Source: Schizochytrium sp. CCTCC M209059
Taxonomy: Eukaryota > Sar > Bigyra > Thraustochytrida > Thraustochytriidae
Direction: 5' to 3'
Length of the DNA: 42,941 nucleotides
Assembly (NCBI GenBank): GCA_000818945.1
Contig: KN805402.1
Coordinates: forward strand, 336,431-379,371
Each line of letters starts with the position of its first letter. Positions within the stretch are counted from its first letter, which is position 1. This document shows, one piece after another, positions 28,109 to 36,434 of the stretch. The notes beneath the pieces were generated by a model. It saw nothing but the letters and a program-made list of their open reading frames with translations. It made no database searches and was not told the DNA's origin. Position numbers and translations under genes: made by a program.

Positions 28109-28691
28109 AGCAGGCACGTGGTGGGCGATCGCCGCCGCCAGCCAACGTTCGCACAACGCTTCCGCGAGCGAGCGCACACTACTTTTACCACACCAACATG
28201 CGTCATCGAAGCGAGACGGAGACAAAGTGCTTCGTCTCATTCGCGCCAGATTAGGGCACGGGACGAAGAGATGGAAGGAAAGTCATCACTGGTAGATAGA
28301 TAGAGATGCCTGCAGGATCAGTAGGAATAGCATCAGCATCGGCCTCATCACCAGCAGTAGCAGCAGCAGCAGCAGCAGCAGCAGCCACCATTACAGTAAC
28401 AGCCACCATGGCCAGCTGCAGCAGCCAGCATGAGGTTCCCCATCCACCCAAATGGAGCGCGAGCGTCTCTGGCCTCAGAAAAAAAGTATGTATAGTACGT
28501 ACCACTACTTTTCGGGCCTGAGTGAGATCGGCCAACTTGAAAGGTGGATCCCGGCACCAACAAAAAAGATGCCACCGGGCAGGTGAGTAAACAGGCACCA
28601 CTGACAGCCTCTGCCAGCTGCAGGCAAGGGGGGAGGGCAAAGGAGAATGATGATGAGAACGAACTTATCAGTATTACGCTTGCTCGATACA

Positions 28692-30878
28692 TTAGGAGGA
28701 AATGGTGGCTGCGGCGTCTTCCGAAGAGGAAGGAAAAGATGCCGAAACAGAGGACCCCGGTGAGCGCGGATAGTCCGCATGCACGGTCTCTGTAGTGACG
28801 CAATAATAGTAGACGTTGCCTTGATCATCTTCCAGCTCCTCCCATTCTTGCTCGCGGAGCTCGCACGCGTCATGGCCGCGCGTGCCCTGTCTGCCGCCCG
28901 TGGCAAAAGGTTTAATATGTACATGGGAGCGGGAATCCGCGTCGCTGTCGCTGGCGCTCTCGGCGTCGTCATCTTCGAGGTCTGATTCAACGTCCGAAGT
29001 CTGTGCAATGCTGGCGCGCTGTGCGCGATAGATGTCGAGAATTCCTCGCAAGGCGTCGGGTGCAACCTTGAGTGCAAGATCCTCGGCGCTGCACCATTCC
29101 GTGCAGACGATGGGAGCATCCCATTGCACGAGGTACTCGACGGTATTAGTGTAGGGCCGGTCTCCTTGGAGCCCACTGGTGCTGCTGCTACCTCCGGTAC
29201 GTGCGGCAGAGCGGTTGCCGATAATTCTTTCAATCTTCCAGCGCGCCGCTGCGGCGGCCTGCGCCTCTTTGTCTGCAATTGCAGGGGACGCAGAGCGCCC
29301 ACGCTGCAGCTGCACGTGCCCCTGCAGCGGCTGCGAGACCCGCACGCCGACCCGCGAACGAGAGCGCCCCTCGCGCTCTTGGGACTGTGGACCGTCGTCT
29401 TCAAGGCCGTGACGCGCATTCGGCGTCTTCGAACGTCGCCTTCTACGCGCGAGGCCGACGCCGACGCCGACGCCAGCACGAGCCGGACGGCAACGCACCG
29501 TCGAACTCCTCACGGGAGAAGAGGAAGAGGAAGACAGCAATGAGTCCGAAGATGCAGCAGAAGAATTTCTCGGACGTTGGCGCCGCCGCCGCAGCCGCCG
29601 CGCAGAAAGTCCAGCCCCTGCCACGACGGCTCCCGCACGCGGTTCCATGCCACCTTCGGCGGCGACAAGAATACCATCCTCGCCATCAGCGGTAGCAGAG
29701 CCAACGCCCGGAGCACGGCTGTCCTGCAGACAATACGAGGTTCCCAGACCCGTTGGTGAGCCAAGCCCCGTCGCCAGTGTGGAGCGACCCGCTCGCTTGG
29801 GATCGAAGATCAACAGCGAGAATGCAATGAGAAACTGAGAAATGACGCCAAGAGTCCCAGCAGACGCCATGATCCCCGTATCAGCAATCGTCTTGGCCTC
29901 GAATGTAATGGAGACGAGCTTGGCCAGGACGACGAGCCATACGCAGGAGAACATCATCCAAGCCACGCCCTGAACAAAAGCAAAGACGACGCCACCGCGG
30001 CCTGGCATGAAAATGTGATACTTGTCCTCGCCATAGCGCCATTTGCCGCCCACAGCATTTGTGAGCGCCATCGCCACAGCGTAGAGCGAAATAAACACCA
30101 TGAGCAAAAGACCTTGCACAGGCCCATCCGCGATGGCCTCAGACTCGGACAAAAATGCAATAGCGCACGCATAGATGGACATGGACGACTGTAGACCGAT
30201 AAAGACCCACCAGAACTTGCTGCTACTTTGACCAAAGAGCATTTTAAAATTCCACCGACCCGTGTCAAAGTGCACAAGGTCCGTGCGCGAGAAGCGCCGC
30301 GCGTCGTTGGAGATCTTGTTGCTGTCAAAGGCCATGAGCGCAACGATGACCAAGCTTTCCGAAATCATCCCCAGCGCCGCCGCGGCCACCAAGAGACCAC
30401 CAAAGCTGTCACGGTCCTCGGTCGAGGATTTGAGCCGACCCGTAATATGCAAGACACCCACGCCCTGCAGTGAGAGCCAGGGAAGGATCAGCGATAAGGA
30501 AAAGAGAATCCAAAGTGTGGCTTGCAGCAGCACAAAGCGAACACCGCCGCGCAGAGGCTGGAAGGGTTTCCAGCCACGCTTGTGGTAGAGGACCTTGCCC
30601 AAGCTATAGGTGCCAAGCACGGTGGCCGCTACAATCACGTTGATGATGACCGGGTAGACGAGCCATCCATACTTTTTCAGCGGCGGATGCCGCAAGATGA
30701 CGACCGCCACATTAAGTAAGCTTTCAGGGACCTTGCCTTGTAATGATTCTTGCAGCGACGCCGCAATGCGTTCTCCGAAACTAAGGTAAATGGAAAGGAA
30801 AAATCCGCCCACTGAAGCCACTACACTCGCGCACAGAATGAGCGGAAAGAAAAACGCAACCACGATCATGCCATCCAT
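28692..30878 (-). CDS. Multi-pass membrane protein with chromodomain-like and WW-like C-terminus
   Basis: A single 728-residue ORF. Residues 1-360 contain about eight hydrophobic helices (approximately 5-33, 72-93, 112-137, 158-184, 222-245, 256-276, 296-324 and 334-359) with GKWRYGEDKYHIFMPGRGG between two of them. I do not recognise the family. Residues 360-545 are basic, Ser/Arg-rich and probably disordered. At 546-602, RWKIERIIGNR ... VEYLVQWDAP ... TEWCSAEDL follows the chromodomain pattern (ERIxxxR, EYLVKW, x-T-W-E-P-xx-L). At about 679-704, EWEELEDDQGNVYYYCVTTETV matches the WW-domain core (first Trp, G-xx-YYY, T-xx-T), but the second Trp is lost (HADYP). No stop codon or clear intron separates the halves. 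Membrane residence with a chromatin-reader-like domain is odd; nuclear envelope or plain peptide binding are possible. Confidence 0.75.
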   Translation of the reverse strand: MDGMIVVAFFFPLILCASVVASVGGFFLSIYLSFGERIAASLQESLQGKVPESLLNVAVVILRHPPLKKYGWLVYPVIINVIVAATVLGTYSLGKVLYHKRGWKPFQPLRGGVRFVLLQATLWILFSLSLILPWLSLQGVGVLHITGRLKSSTEDRDSFGGLLVAAAALGMISESLVIVALMAFDSNKISNDARRFSRTDLVHFDTGRWNFKMLFGQSSSKFWWVFIGLQSSMSIYACAIAFLSESEAIADGPVQGLLLMVFISLYAVAMALTNAVGGKWRYGEDKYHIFMPGRGGVVFAFVQGVAWMMFSCVWLVVLAKLVSITFEAKTIADTGIMASAGTLGVISQFLIAFSLLIFDPKRAGRSTLATGLGSPTGLGTSYCLQDSRAPGVGSATADGEDGILVAAEGGMEPRAGAVVAGAGLSARRLRRRRQRPRNSSAASSDSLLSSSSSSPVRSSTVRCRPARAGVGVGVGLARRRRRSKTPNARHGLEDDGPQSQEREGRSRSRVGVRVSQPLQGHVQLQRGRSASPAIADKEAQAAAAARWKIERIIGNRSAARTGGSSSTSGLQGDRPYTNTVEYLVQWDAPIVCTEWCSAEDLALKVAPDALRGILDIYRAQRASIAQTSDVESDLEDDDAESASDSDADSRSHVHIKPFATGGRQGTRGHDACELREQEWEELEDDQGNVYYYCVTTETVHADYPRSPGSSVSASFPSSSEDAAATISS

Positions 30879-31489
30879 CTTGCTCGCCTCCTCTTGCGCC
30901 TCCTGTCGTGGGGTAGCGGCAAGATTTTGCGCTGTCCTTTGTCTGTTTGTCTGTCTTTATGTTTGTGAACGCGACGTACTTCGCGACGCGGAGCGCTCGA
31001 GCAACGCTCGAATGCGCGGCTAGCGAAGCGAGCAGATCTTCTCCTACTTTTCACGCCGGTCCTCTGGGGCCCCGTCCTGCCGCCACGGCACCGCCTCGCG
31101 CCGCGCACCTGCGCCCAGGCGCGTGTATGCGTGCGAGGCGTGCGTGCGTGCGTGCGTGCGTGCGTGCCTGCCGCCGTTCAGGCGTGTGTCGAGGAAATCA
31201 CAGAAGGCAGTATCGAGCAGGCGCAACGCGCGCAGCTGCAAGAGTGACGGAGGCGCCGCGCGGCCACCTCGGTCCCGCACGTCCGCCCTCGCGCCCGCGC
31301 CTCACCGACCGACCGACCGGCCCTGGCCGACCGACTGACTTGCGCTCCTGCGCACCAAGCGCGCCCCTCTCTCCGCCGCAACAGCAGCGCCGACCTTGTT
31401 CGCGCGCCTGACCACGATCTTGTTGCAGATCAATATATACATCGCTCTCTGTCACGCCATCAAGCCACCGAACAAGGTGACAAGCATGA
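30879..31489. other. Intergenic region upstream of membrane protein gene
   Basis: It contains a TGCG run (about 31139-31167) and a GACC run (about 31307-31321), and presumably the promoter of the minus-strand membrane protein gene. No coding gene is recognised. Confidence 0.65.
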
Positions 31490-31568
31490 GGCCTGATGAC
31501 CGAGCGGTTAAGGTGCCACGTTAAGGCCGTGGTTCGAAAGAGCGTGGGTTCGAGTCCCACTCAGGTCA
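31490..31568 (+). tRNA. tRNA-Leu (anticodon AAG)
   Basis: The full cloverleaf can be drawn. A 7-bp acceptor stem GGCCTGA/TCAGGTC has one G-U pair and discriminator A. The D arm is ACC/GGT, the anticodon stem CCACG/CGTGG with loop TTAAGGC gives anticodon AAG, and an 11-nt variable arm and T arm GTGGG/CCCAC with loop TTCGAGT follow. The class II variable arm and AAG anticodon identify Leu, reading CUU. Internal A box (TGACCGAGCGG) and B box (GGTTCGAGTCC) are present. There is no intron and CCA is not encoded, as in eukaryotes. Confidence 0.95.
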
Positions 31569-32123
31569 ATTTTTTTTTGCAATTTTTTTTTGTTCCTTGG
31601 AAGTTTTTTCTTTTTTCACTTGTCTGGTAGGCCTAGCGCATCCGACGCACTGCCTTATTGACCCCATTCTTGTTGTTTCTAGTTCACGTGTAAAGAGAGA
31701 GGTAGTACTCGGTACCGTCGAGCGAAGCCATCGTATTTTGAAAGAATCTCATGCCAAGGACTCAGTGAAACATCTTCAGTGCGCGAGTCCCGTGGCGCCA
31801 TTCGGATTCCATATAACCTGCTCGAGGGCTTCTGTTTTCTGAGATAATTACCGTCAACTTCGTTTGTCCGTCTGCATGGCTATGTTGGAAGGATATATGT
31901 CCAAAAATGCAATGCCGCTTGAGTTGTTGGCAAAGCAGTATGCTTTCTTCAAACCTTTTCGAAAAGCGGATGGGCAAAAGGATAATTTTTTTCAATTTTT
32001 TTGCCCTGAATTTGTTTTATAAACAGAGATCGATTTCAACCAGATCCATGCAAGGGTTGTAAACTTGCCGAAAACAGAGCGAGTGCAACGAGCGAGCGAG
32101 AGAAAAGACCCGAGTCATCAAGC
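31569..32123. other. Intergenic region
   Basis: It lies between the tRNA and the stop codon of the TIR-NACHT-WD40 gene. T-rich at the start; no gene or notable repeat is seen. Confidence 0.7.
31570..31578 (+). terminator. RNA polymerase III T-run terminator
   Basis: Nine T residues start two bases after the tRNA 3' end, and a second T-run follows shortly after. Confidence 0.88.
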
Positions 32124-35100
32124 TCAGCTCATATTCGCTCGCACCTGAGCATGCAAGATGTGAACCATACCCATAACGTCACCGACAACGTAAACATTCC
32201 CCTGGCGAACTATACTATTGATGCTATCGTCCGTCGTGAAGCCTACACCTCCGTCAAGCCTCACATGAGTTTCGTTCTCGATGTTTACGAAAGTATTCGT
32301 TCGAGATATAGGCGATGCCCCTGCCTCATTCGCGTTGATTTCCTCGCCCTTTCGAGCGTTCCAATAACGAGTACCATCAAGAGATTGTGAAATAATCGTA
32401 TCGCCATCAATCGCCACGCTCCAGACCGGATCAGAGTGCCCCTTCAACACGTACTGCTCCTCTCCCGACGTAGCGTTCCAGGTGCGCACCGTTCTGTCGT
32501 TAGATGCAGAAACAATCGTGTCGTCCCTAATCGCCACGCTCCTGACCCAATCAGAGTGTCCCTTCAAAATGTACTGCTCCTCGCCCAACATAGCGTTCCA
32601 GACGCGCACCGTATTGTCATTGGACCCGGACACAACTGTTTCGCCTTCAATCGCCACGCTCGTGACCCATGAAGAGTGCCCCTTTAGAATGTGCTTCTCC
32701 TCACCCGATGTGGCGTTCCAGATGCGCACCAGCCCGTCAGAAGATCCAGAAACGACCGTATCGCCCTCGATTGTCACGCTGGTGACTCCGAACGAGTGAC
32801 CTCTCAGCACGTGGTGCTCCTCGCCAGATGTGGCGTTCCAGATGCGCACTGTGTGGTCCCAAGACCCGGAAACTATTATATCGCCTTCAATCGCCAAGCT
32901 CATCACCGCATCATAGTGACCATTCAACACGTGGTGCTCCTCGCCCGACGTGGAGTTCCAGATGCGCACCGTGTGGTCCCAAGACCCAGAAACGATCGTA
33001 TCGCCGTCAATCCCCACGCTCGTGATCTCGCCAGAGTGCCCTCTAAACACGTACTGTTCCTTGCCCGATGTAGCGTCCCAGATGCACACCGTCCTGTCAA
33101 TAGTCCCAGACACGATTGTATTGCTCTCAATCGCCACACTCGTCACTTTCGATGAGGCTCCCTTCAAAACGTGCCGCACCTCGCCCAACGTAGTGTTCCA
33201 GATGCGCACCGTCCCGTCAGAGGACCCAGATACTATCGTATTGCCCTCGATTGCCACGCTCACGACCCAATCGGAGTGCCCCTTTAAGACGCCCTGCTCC
33301 TCGCCCGACGTAGCGTTCCAGACACGAATCGTGTTATCATTGGACCCAGAAACAATCGCATCGCTCTTGATCGCCACACTCGAAACGGCCTGTGAGTGCC
33401 CCTTCAGAACGTGCTGCTCCTCGCCCAACGTAGCGCTCCAGACTCGCACCGTCTTGTCATCGGATCCGGACACGATTTTATCCCCCTCAATTGCCACGCT
33501 CGTGACCGGCCAAGAGTGGCCCCTTAAAACGTGCTGCTGCTCGCCCGACGTAGCGTTCCATATGCGCACCGTCTCGTCCGATGACCCAGATACGATCCTA
33601 TTGTCACCAATCGCCACGCTCAAAACGCAATCAGTATGACCCCATAGAACGTGCTGCTCCTCGCCCGACGTAGCGATCCAGGTGCGTACCGTTCCGTCCT
33701 TGGACCCAGAAACGACCGTATCGCCTTTAATCGCCACGCTCATGACCCAACGAGAGTGCCTCTTTAACACATGGAGCAAGGAGTCGGAGGGATGAGTAAG
33801 TGTGACGCGAGAAGGCTTAAGCCATGGCTGATCTGGTGCTTGCAGCGCCAGGGAGTCTTTCGGGTTATGACCAAGACGCGCCAGAACCTGCGACGCAAGT
33901 TCGTTGGGATCGTAGCTGAGGGCATGCACTGATTTGCTAAGAAAGCGGGGCGTATCACTTTCGGGCGCAAAGTAGATGTCAAGTTCGACGCAGTCGCGAA
34001 GGAGGTTGCGAATTGTGACGCGCCTTTGCGCTTCATCATCACCGACAGAAATGACCTTCTTTACCCAAGCAAAGTCATTCAGAAGGTTGAAAGCTTCTGC
34101 TCGGTTAGTTTGGTTGCAACTTTTGAAGAGGTGGAAGATGGCGTGACGGAGCGAAAAGACATCGTCGCTTAACCTGCAGTATGTGGCCAAGGCTTCGTGA
34201 CCGTCTTCAATGTCCACGCCAAGATCTCCGCTCAGGTCATCGTCCAGCAGCCAGTCTGCCATTCGCTTATGGATGAGCGCTAGGCGACCATCGCCGCCCT
34301 GGTACAAGAGATTGCGCGCGTTGTCAACAATCTTTTTGGTCTTCTTTTGTGTTGTGCCAAGAATCACAGTGAGTTGATCGACGCTCAGGGGCTCGCGTGC
34401 TGCCACTATGGGAGCTAGCAATGACTGGTAGGCTTCATCGCCGCCCATTTTGACTTTCAGCCGGTCAAAGTATCCTTTGAACATGCCGCCAAGCCCAGAA
34501 GGAATGACATCTTTCATGGAGATGTCGTGAATAGTCAGTAGCCCACACTTCTTCTCCTCATGCATCCGCTCAAGCGTCTTGGGGATGAAGCTCGCCCAGA
34601 GAAAGAGGCCTTCGGATCGCTCGGAAAGAATCTTGGCGCAAGAAGCAACGTCCTTTTGCTCCGTGATCCCTCTCATGTCGCGAAGCAGGTGTTTAATATG
34701 ATTCTCGATGTCGCGAAAGTTCTCTTCGTCCTTGAGCTCCAGCACTTTGGAATCAAGGCTGTTGTTGGTGATACCGCGCTGGATCTCGCCTTCGGGACGT
34801 GTGCTCACAACCAAGCTGAGCCAAGAAGGCATAGCATCCTTCCACATGCGAATGACCTTTTCCATGACATCGTCGCTCTTGCTACATTCGTCCAAGGCGT
34901 CGAGCACGACCACTTGTCGCATCAGGTCTGACCTGAGCTTGAAGGCAGGATTAACGAGAATGATCTGGAATACGTCGGCCAATGACTTGTCGCGAATATT
35001 GCTAAGTCTCACAGAATTGAGCTCATTGGAAAAGCCGGGAACAGTCTGACAGAGCTGCCATGCAATGCTCACAATGGCCTCTTTTGGCGCAGCAGCCGTG

Positions 35101-36434
35101 GCTTGGTCATGTCGAAAGAAATGGTAAGCCGCTACATGTATAGGCAACCGTTTTCTTTTGTAAGGATGTGACGGGCTAGGGTCATGTGACGAATTTCGGC
35201 GTGAATTGGTGCTTTCACCCATCTCACTCAATTTGGCATCTTCGTCAATATCGAGAGCGCCTCCGCGATGACAAAGCTCGGCCATGACGACGCTTTTGCC
35301 GACGCCTCCGTCGCCCACAAGAATGAAGACGGCACTCTCAGCACAGTCGTACCAATCATAGAGCTTGTCCAGGATCCAGTTCCGCGTGCCAATGGTCATC
35401 TTTTTAGCCTTTCCCTTGGCCCACACCTCTGAGCTCCAGGGGTTAAGGCGAACGTGGATGTCACGCATCAATGGCACGAGACCAGACGAACCCTTGGGGG
35501 ATTTAATACGCATGCGAATGACATGGGCAAGTTGCTCTATTGCCTCGTCTGAGAGAGTCGTGAGGTTCACAGGCGTCAAACGCGATAAGGCAAGGTGGAA
35601 TGGCCCGGTCCACTTCGTTGCGACCTTGACCATGTCCTCTTCTAGCGCAGCAACCACGATGCGATCAGCACGCTGGTTTCCAGCGTGGTGGAATTCTTTG
35701 AGGCAGTTGTCGCTGCGGTCTCCACGATTGATCTTTTCCATGTACCTCTCGGTCGCGAGGACAAGAAAAACCTTTGACCCTTCGATACCGCGTGACATAC
35801 TCGCGTCGACACCTCCTCGGACCTCTTTTTCGTCAAGCCAGACAGTGAGATGGTGTTCCTTCTCGAGCCGTTTGGCGAGCTTTCTTACAATATCGTGAAT
35901 CCCCCACTCATGGGATATGAAGACGTCAAACTCTTTCTCGAGCCGCTCGCCGGCTACTTTGTCTCGAAATTGGTCGAGAAGAGAGGATATATTGGTTGTC
36001 TTTGGATCGCAAAAGTCAAAGTGCAGCTCGTTGGCCATATGGTAGCTGATTGCTCCGCGCCAAGACTTTTGGAGAGTCATTCGCGCATCGATCACCACCG
36101 GCACGAGGGCATTGGGTAACGTGCGAGCCACAGCCTTGACGAGAGGCTCATTCTGCTGCAATGCTGCGCTCACCAGCACTGCGGCGACGTTGGCCGCTTT
36201 AGAATCCTTTTCTGCCTCTGCGACGCGGCTGGCGGTGCGCACGGGCAAGCTCAGTTCGGGCTGGATCGCATCGACTAATTTCGTGGCTGCTTGCTCATCT
36301 TCCGGGTCGTAGACCACGAGGACGACAGTGCTCGCAGGAAGTACGCTCATGGGGCCCTCGTTTGGCGCGTGCTTCGCTGTCGTGACCTCTTTTGCTCGTC
36401 GCCCAGGTCCTGTACTTGCGCAGAAGGTTTCCAC
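32124..36434 (-). CDS. TIR-NACHT-WD40 STAND receptor-like ATPase
   Basis: A single 1436-residue ORF (start 36434; MSVLPAS at 36350 is an alternative). Domains: a degenerate TIR-like domain (about 36-155); a second, better TIR (about 169-310) with DVFISHEWG, VWLDEKEVRGG and DNCLKEF, whose Glu247 falls where catalytic Glu sits in NAD-cleaving TIRs; NACHT ATPase with Walker A GDGGVGKS (374-381), Walker B VVVLDALDEC (508-517) and VVSTRP (542-547); a helical region (about 560-880); then twelve 40-residue WD40 repeats (about 885-1365) and a short tail. This is the layout of STAND signal proteins: the repeats sense, NACHT oligomerises on ATP and TIR is the effector. Fungal NACHT-WD40 heterokaryon-incompatibility proteins are the nearest described parallel. 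The repeats are almost identical in framework, so they were recently amplified or homogenised. Function is inferred from architecture. Confidence 0.9.
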   Translation of the reverse strand: METFCASTGPGRRAKEVTTAKHAPNEGPMSVLPASTVVLVVYDPEDEQAATKLVDAIQPELSLPVRTASRVAEAEKDSKAANVAAVLVSAALQQNEPLVKAVARTLPNALVPVVIDARMTLQKSWRGAISYHMANELHFDFCDPKTTNISSLLDQFRDKVAGERLEKEFDVFISHEWGIHDIVRKLAKRLEKEHHLTVWLDEKEVRGGVDASMSRGIEGSKVFLVLATERYMEKINRGDRSDNCLKEFHHAGNQRADRIVVAALEEDMVKVATKWTGPFHLALSRLTPVNLTTLSDEAIEQLAHVIRMRIKSPKGSSGLVPLMRDIHVRLNPWSSEVWAKGKAKKMTIGTRNWILDKLYDWYDCAESAVFILVGDGGVGKSVVMAELCHRGGALDIDEDAKLSEMGESTNSRRNSSHDPSPSHPYKRKRLPIHVAAYHFFRHDQATAAAPKEAIVSIAWQLCQTVPGFSNELNSVRLSNIRDKSLADVFQIILVNPAFKLRSDLMRQVVVLDALDECSKSDDVMEKVIRMWKDAMPSWLSLVVSTRPEGEIQRGITNNSLDSKVLELKDEENFRDIENHIKHLLRDMRGITEQKDVASCAKILSERSEGLFLWASFIPKTLERMHEEKKCGLLTIHDISMKDVIPSGLGGMFKGYFDRLKVKMGGDEAYQSLLAPIVAAREPLSVDQLTVILGTTQKKTKKIVDNARNLLYQGGDGRLALIHKRMADWLLDDDLSGDLGVDIEDGHEALATYCRLSDDVFSLRHAIFHLFKSCNQTNRAEAFNLLNDFAWVKKVISVGDDEAQRRVTIRNLLRDCVELDIYFAPESDTPRFLSKSVHALSYDPNELASQVLARLGHNPKDSLALQAPDQPWLKPSRVTLTHPSDSLLHVLKRHSRWVMSVAIKGDTVVSGSKDGTVRTWIATSGEEQHVLWGHTDCVLSVAIGDNRIVSGSSDETVRIWNATSGEQQHVLRGHSWPVTSVAIEGDKIVSGSDDKTVRVWSATLGEEQHVLKGHSQAVSSVAIKSDAIVSGSNDNTIRVWNATSGEEQGVLKGHSDWVVSVAIEGNTIVSGSSDGTVRIWNTTLGEVRHVLKGASSKVTSVAIESNTIVSGTIDRTVCIWDATSGKEQYVFRGHSGEITSVGIDGDTIVSGSWDHTVRIWNSTSGEEHHVLNGHYDAVMSLAIEGDIIVSGSWDHTVRIWNATSGEEHHVLRGHSFGVTSVTIEGDTVVSGSSDGLVRIWNATSGEEKHILKGHSSWVTSVAIEGETVVSGSNDNTVRVWNAMLGEEQYILKGHSDWVRSVAIRDDTIVSASNDRTVRTWNATSGEEQYVLKGHSDPVWSVAIDGDTIISQSLDGTRYWNARKGEEINANEAGASPISRTNTFVNIENETHVRLDGGVGFTTDDSINSIVRQGNVYVVGDVMGMVHILHAQVRANMS
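32340..33780. repeat. Twelve 120-bp WD40-encoding tandem repeats
   Basis: Exactly twelve 120-bp units inside the TIR-NACHT gene, each encoding one WD40 repeat with the recurring frame GHSxxVxSVAI ... SGSxDxTVRxWNATSGEE. The framework codons are largely shared between units. Differences concentrate just after GHS and around the x-D-x of SGSxDx. No unit is disrupted. Confidence 0.95.

Larger units (their letters stand above)
26594..28691. other. Intergenic region, repeat-rich
   Basis: 2.1 kb upstream of the acyl-CoA synthetase and downstream of the membrane/chromodomain-like gene. It contains CGCTCG-type repeats (about 26820-26870), a purine-rich GA tract (about 27075-27193), an AAAG run (27216-27258), a 15-bp minisatellite (27326-27385), GCAA/GCAG repeats (about 28047-28108) and a CAG run (28360-28385). 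Open frames on both strands are translations of these repeats. No gene is recognised. Confidence 0.65.

Noticed and set aside
27415..28303. Open frames of about 260 codons on both strands
   Set aside because: Low-complexity translations of GCAA, GA and CGCTC repeats, with no recognisable domain.
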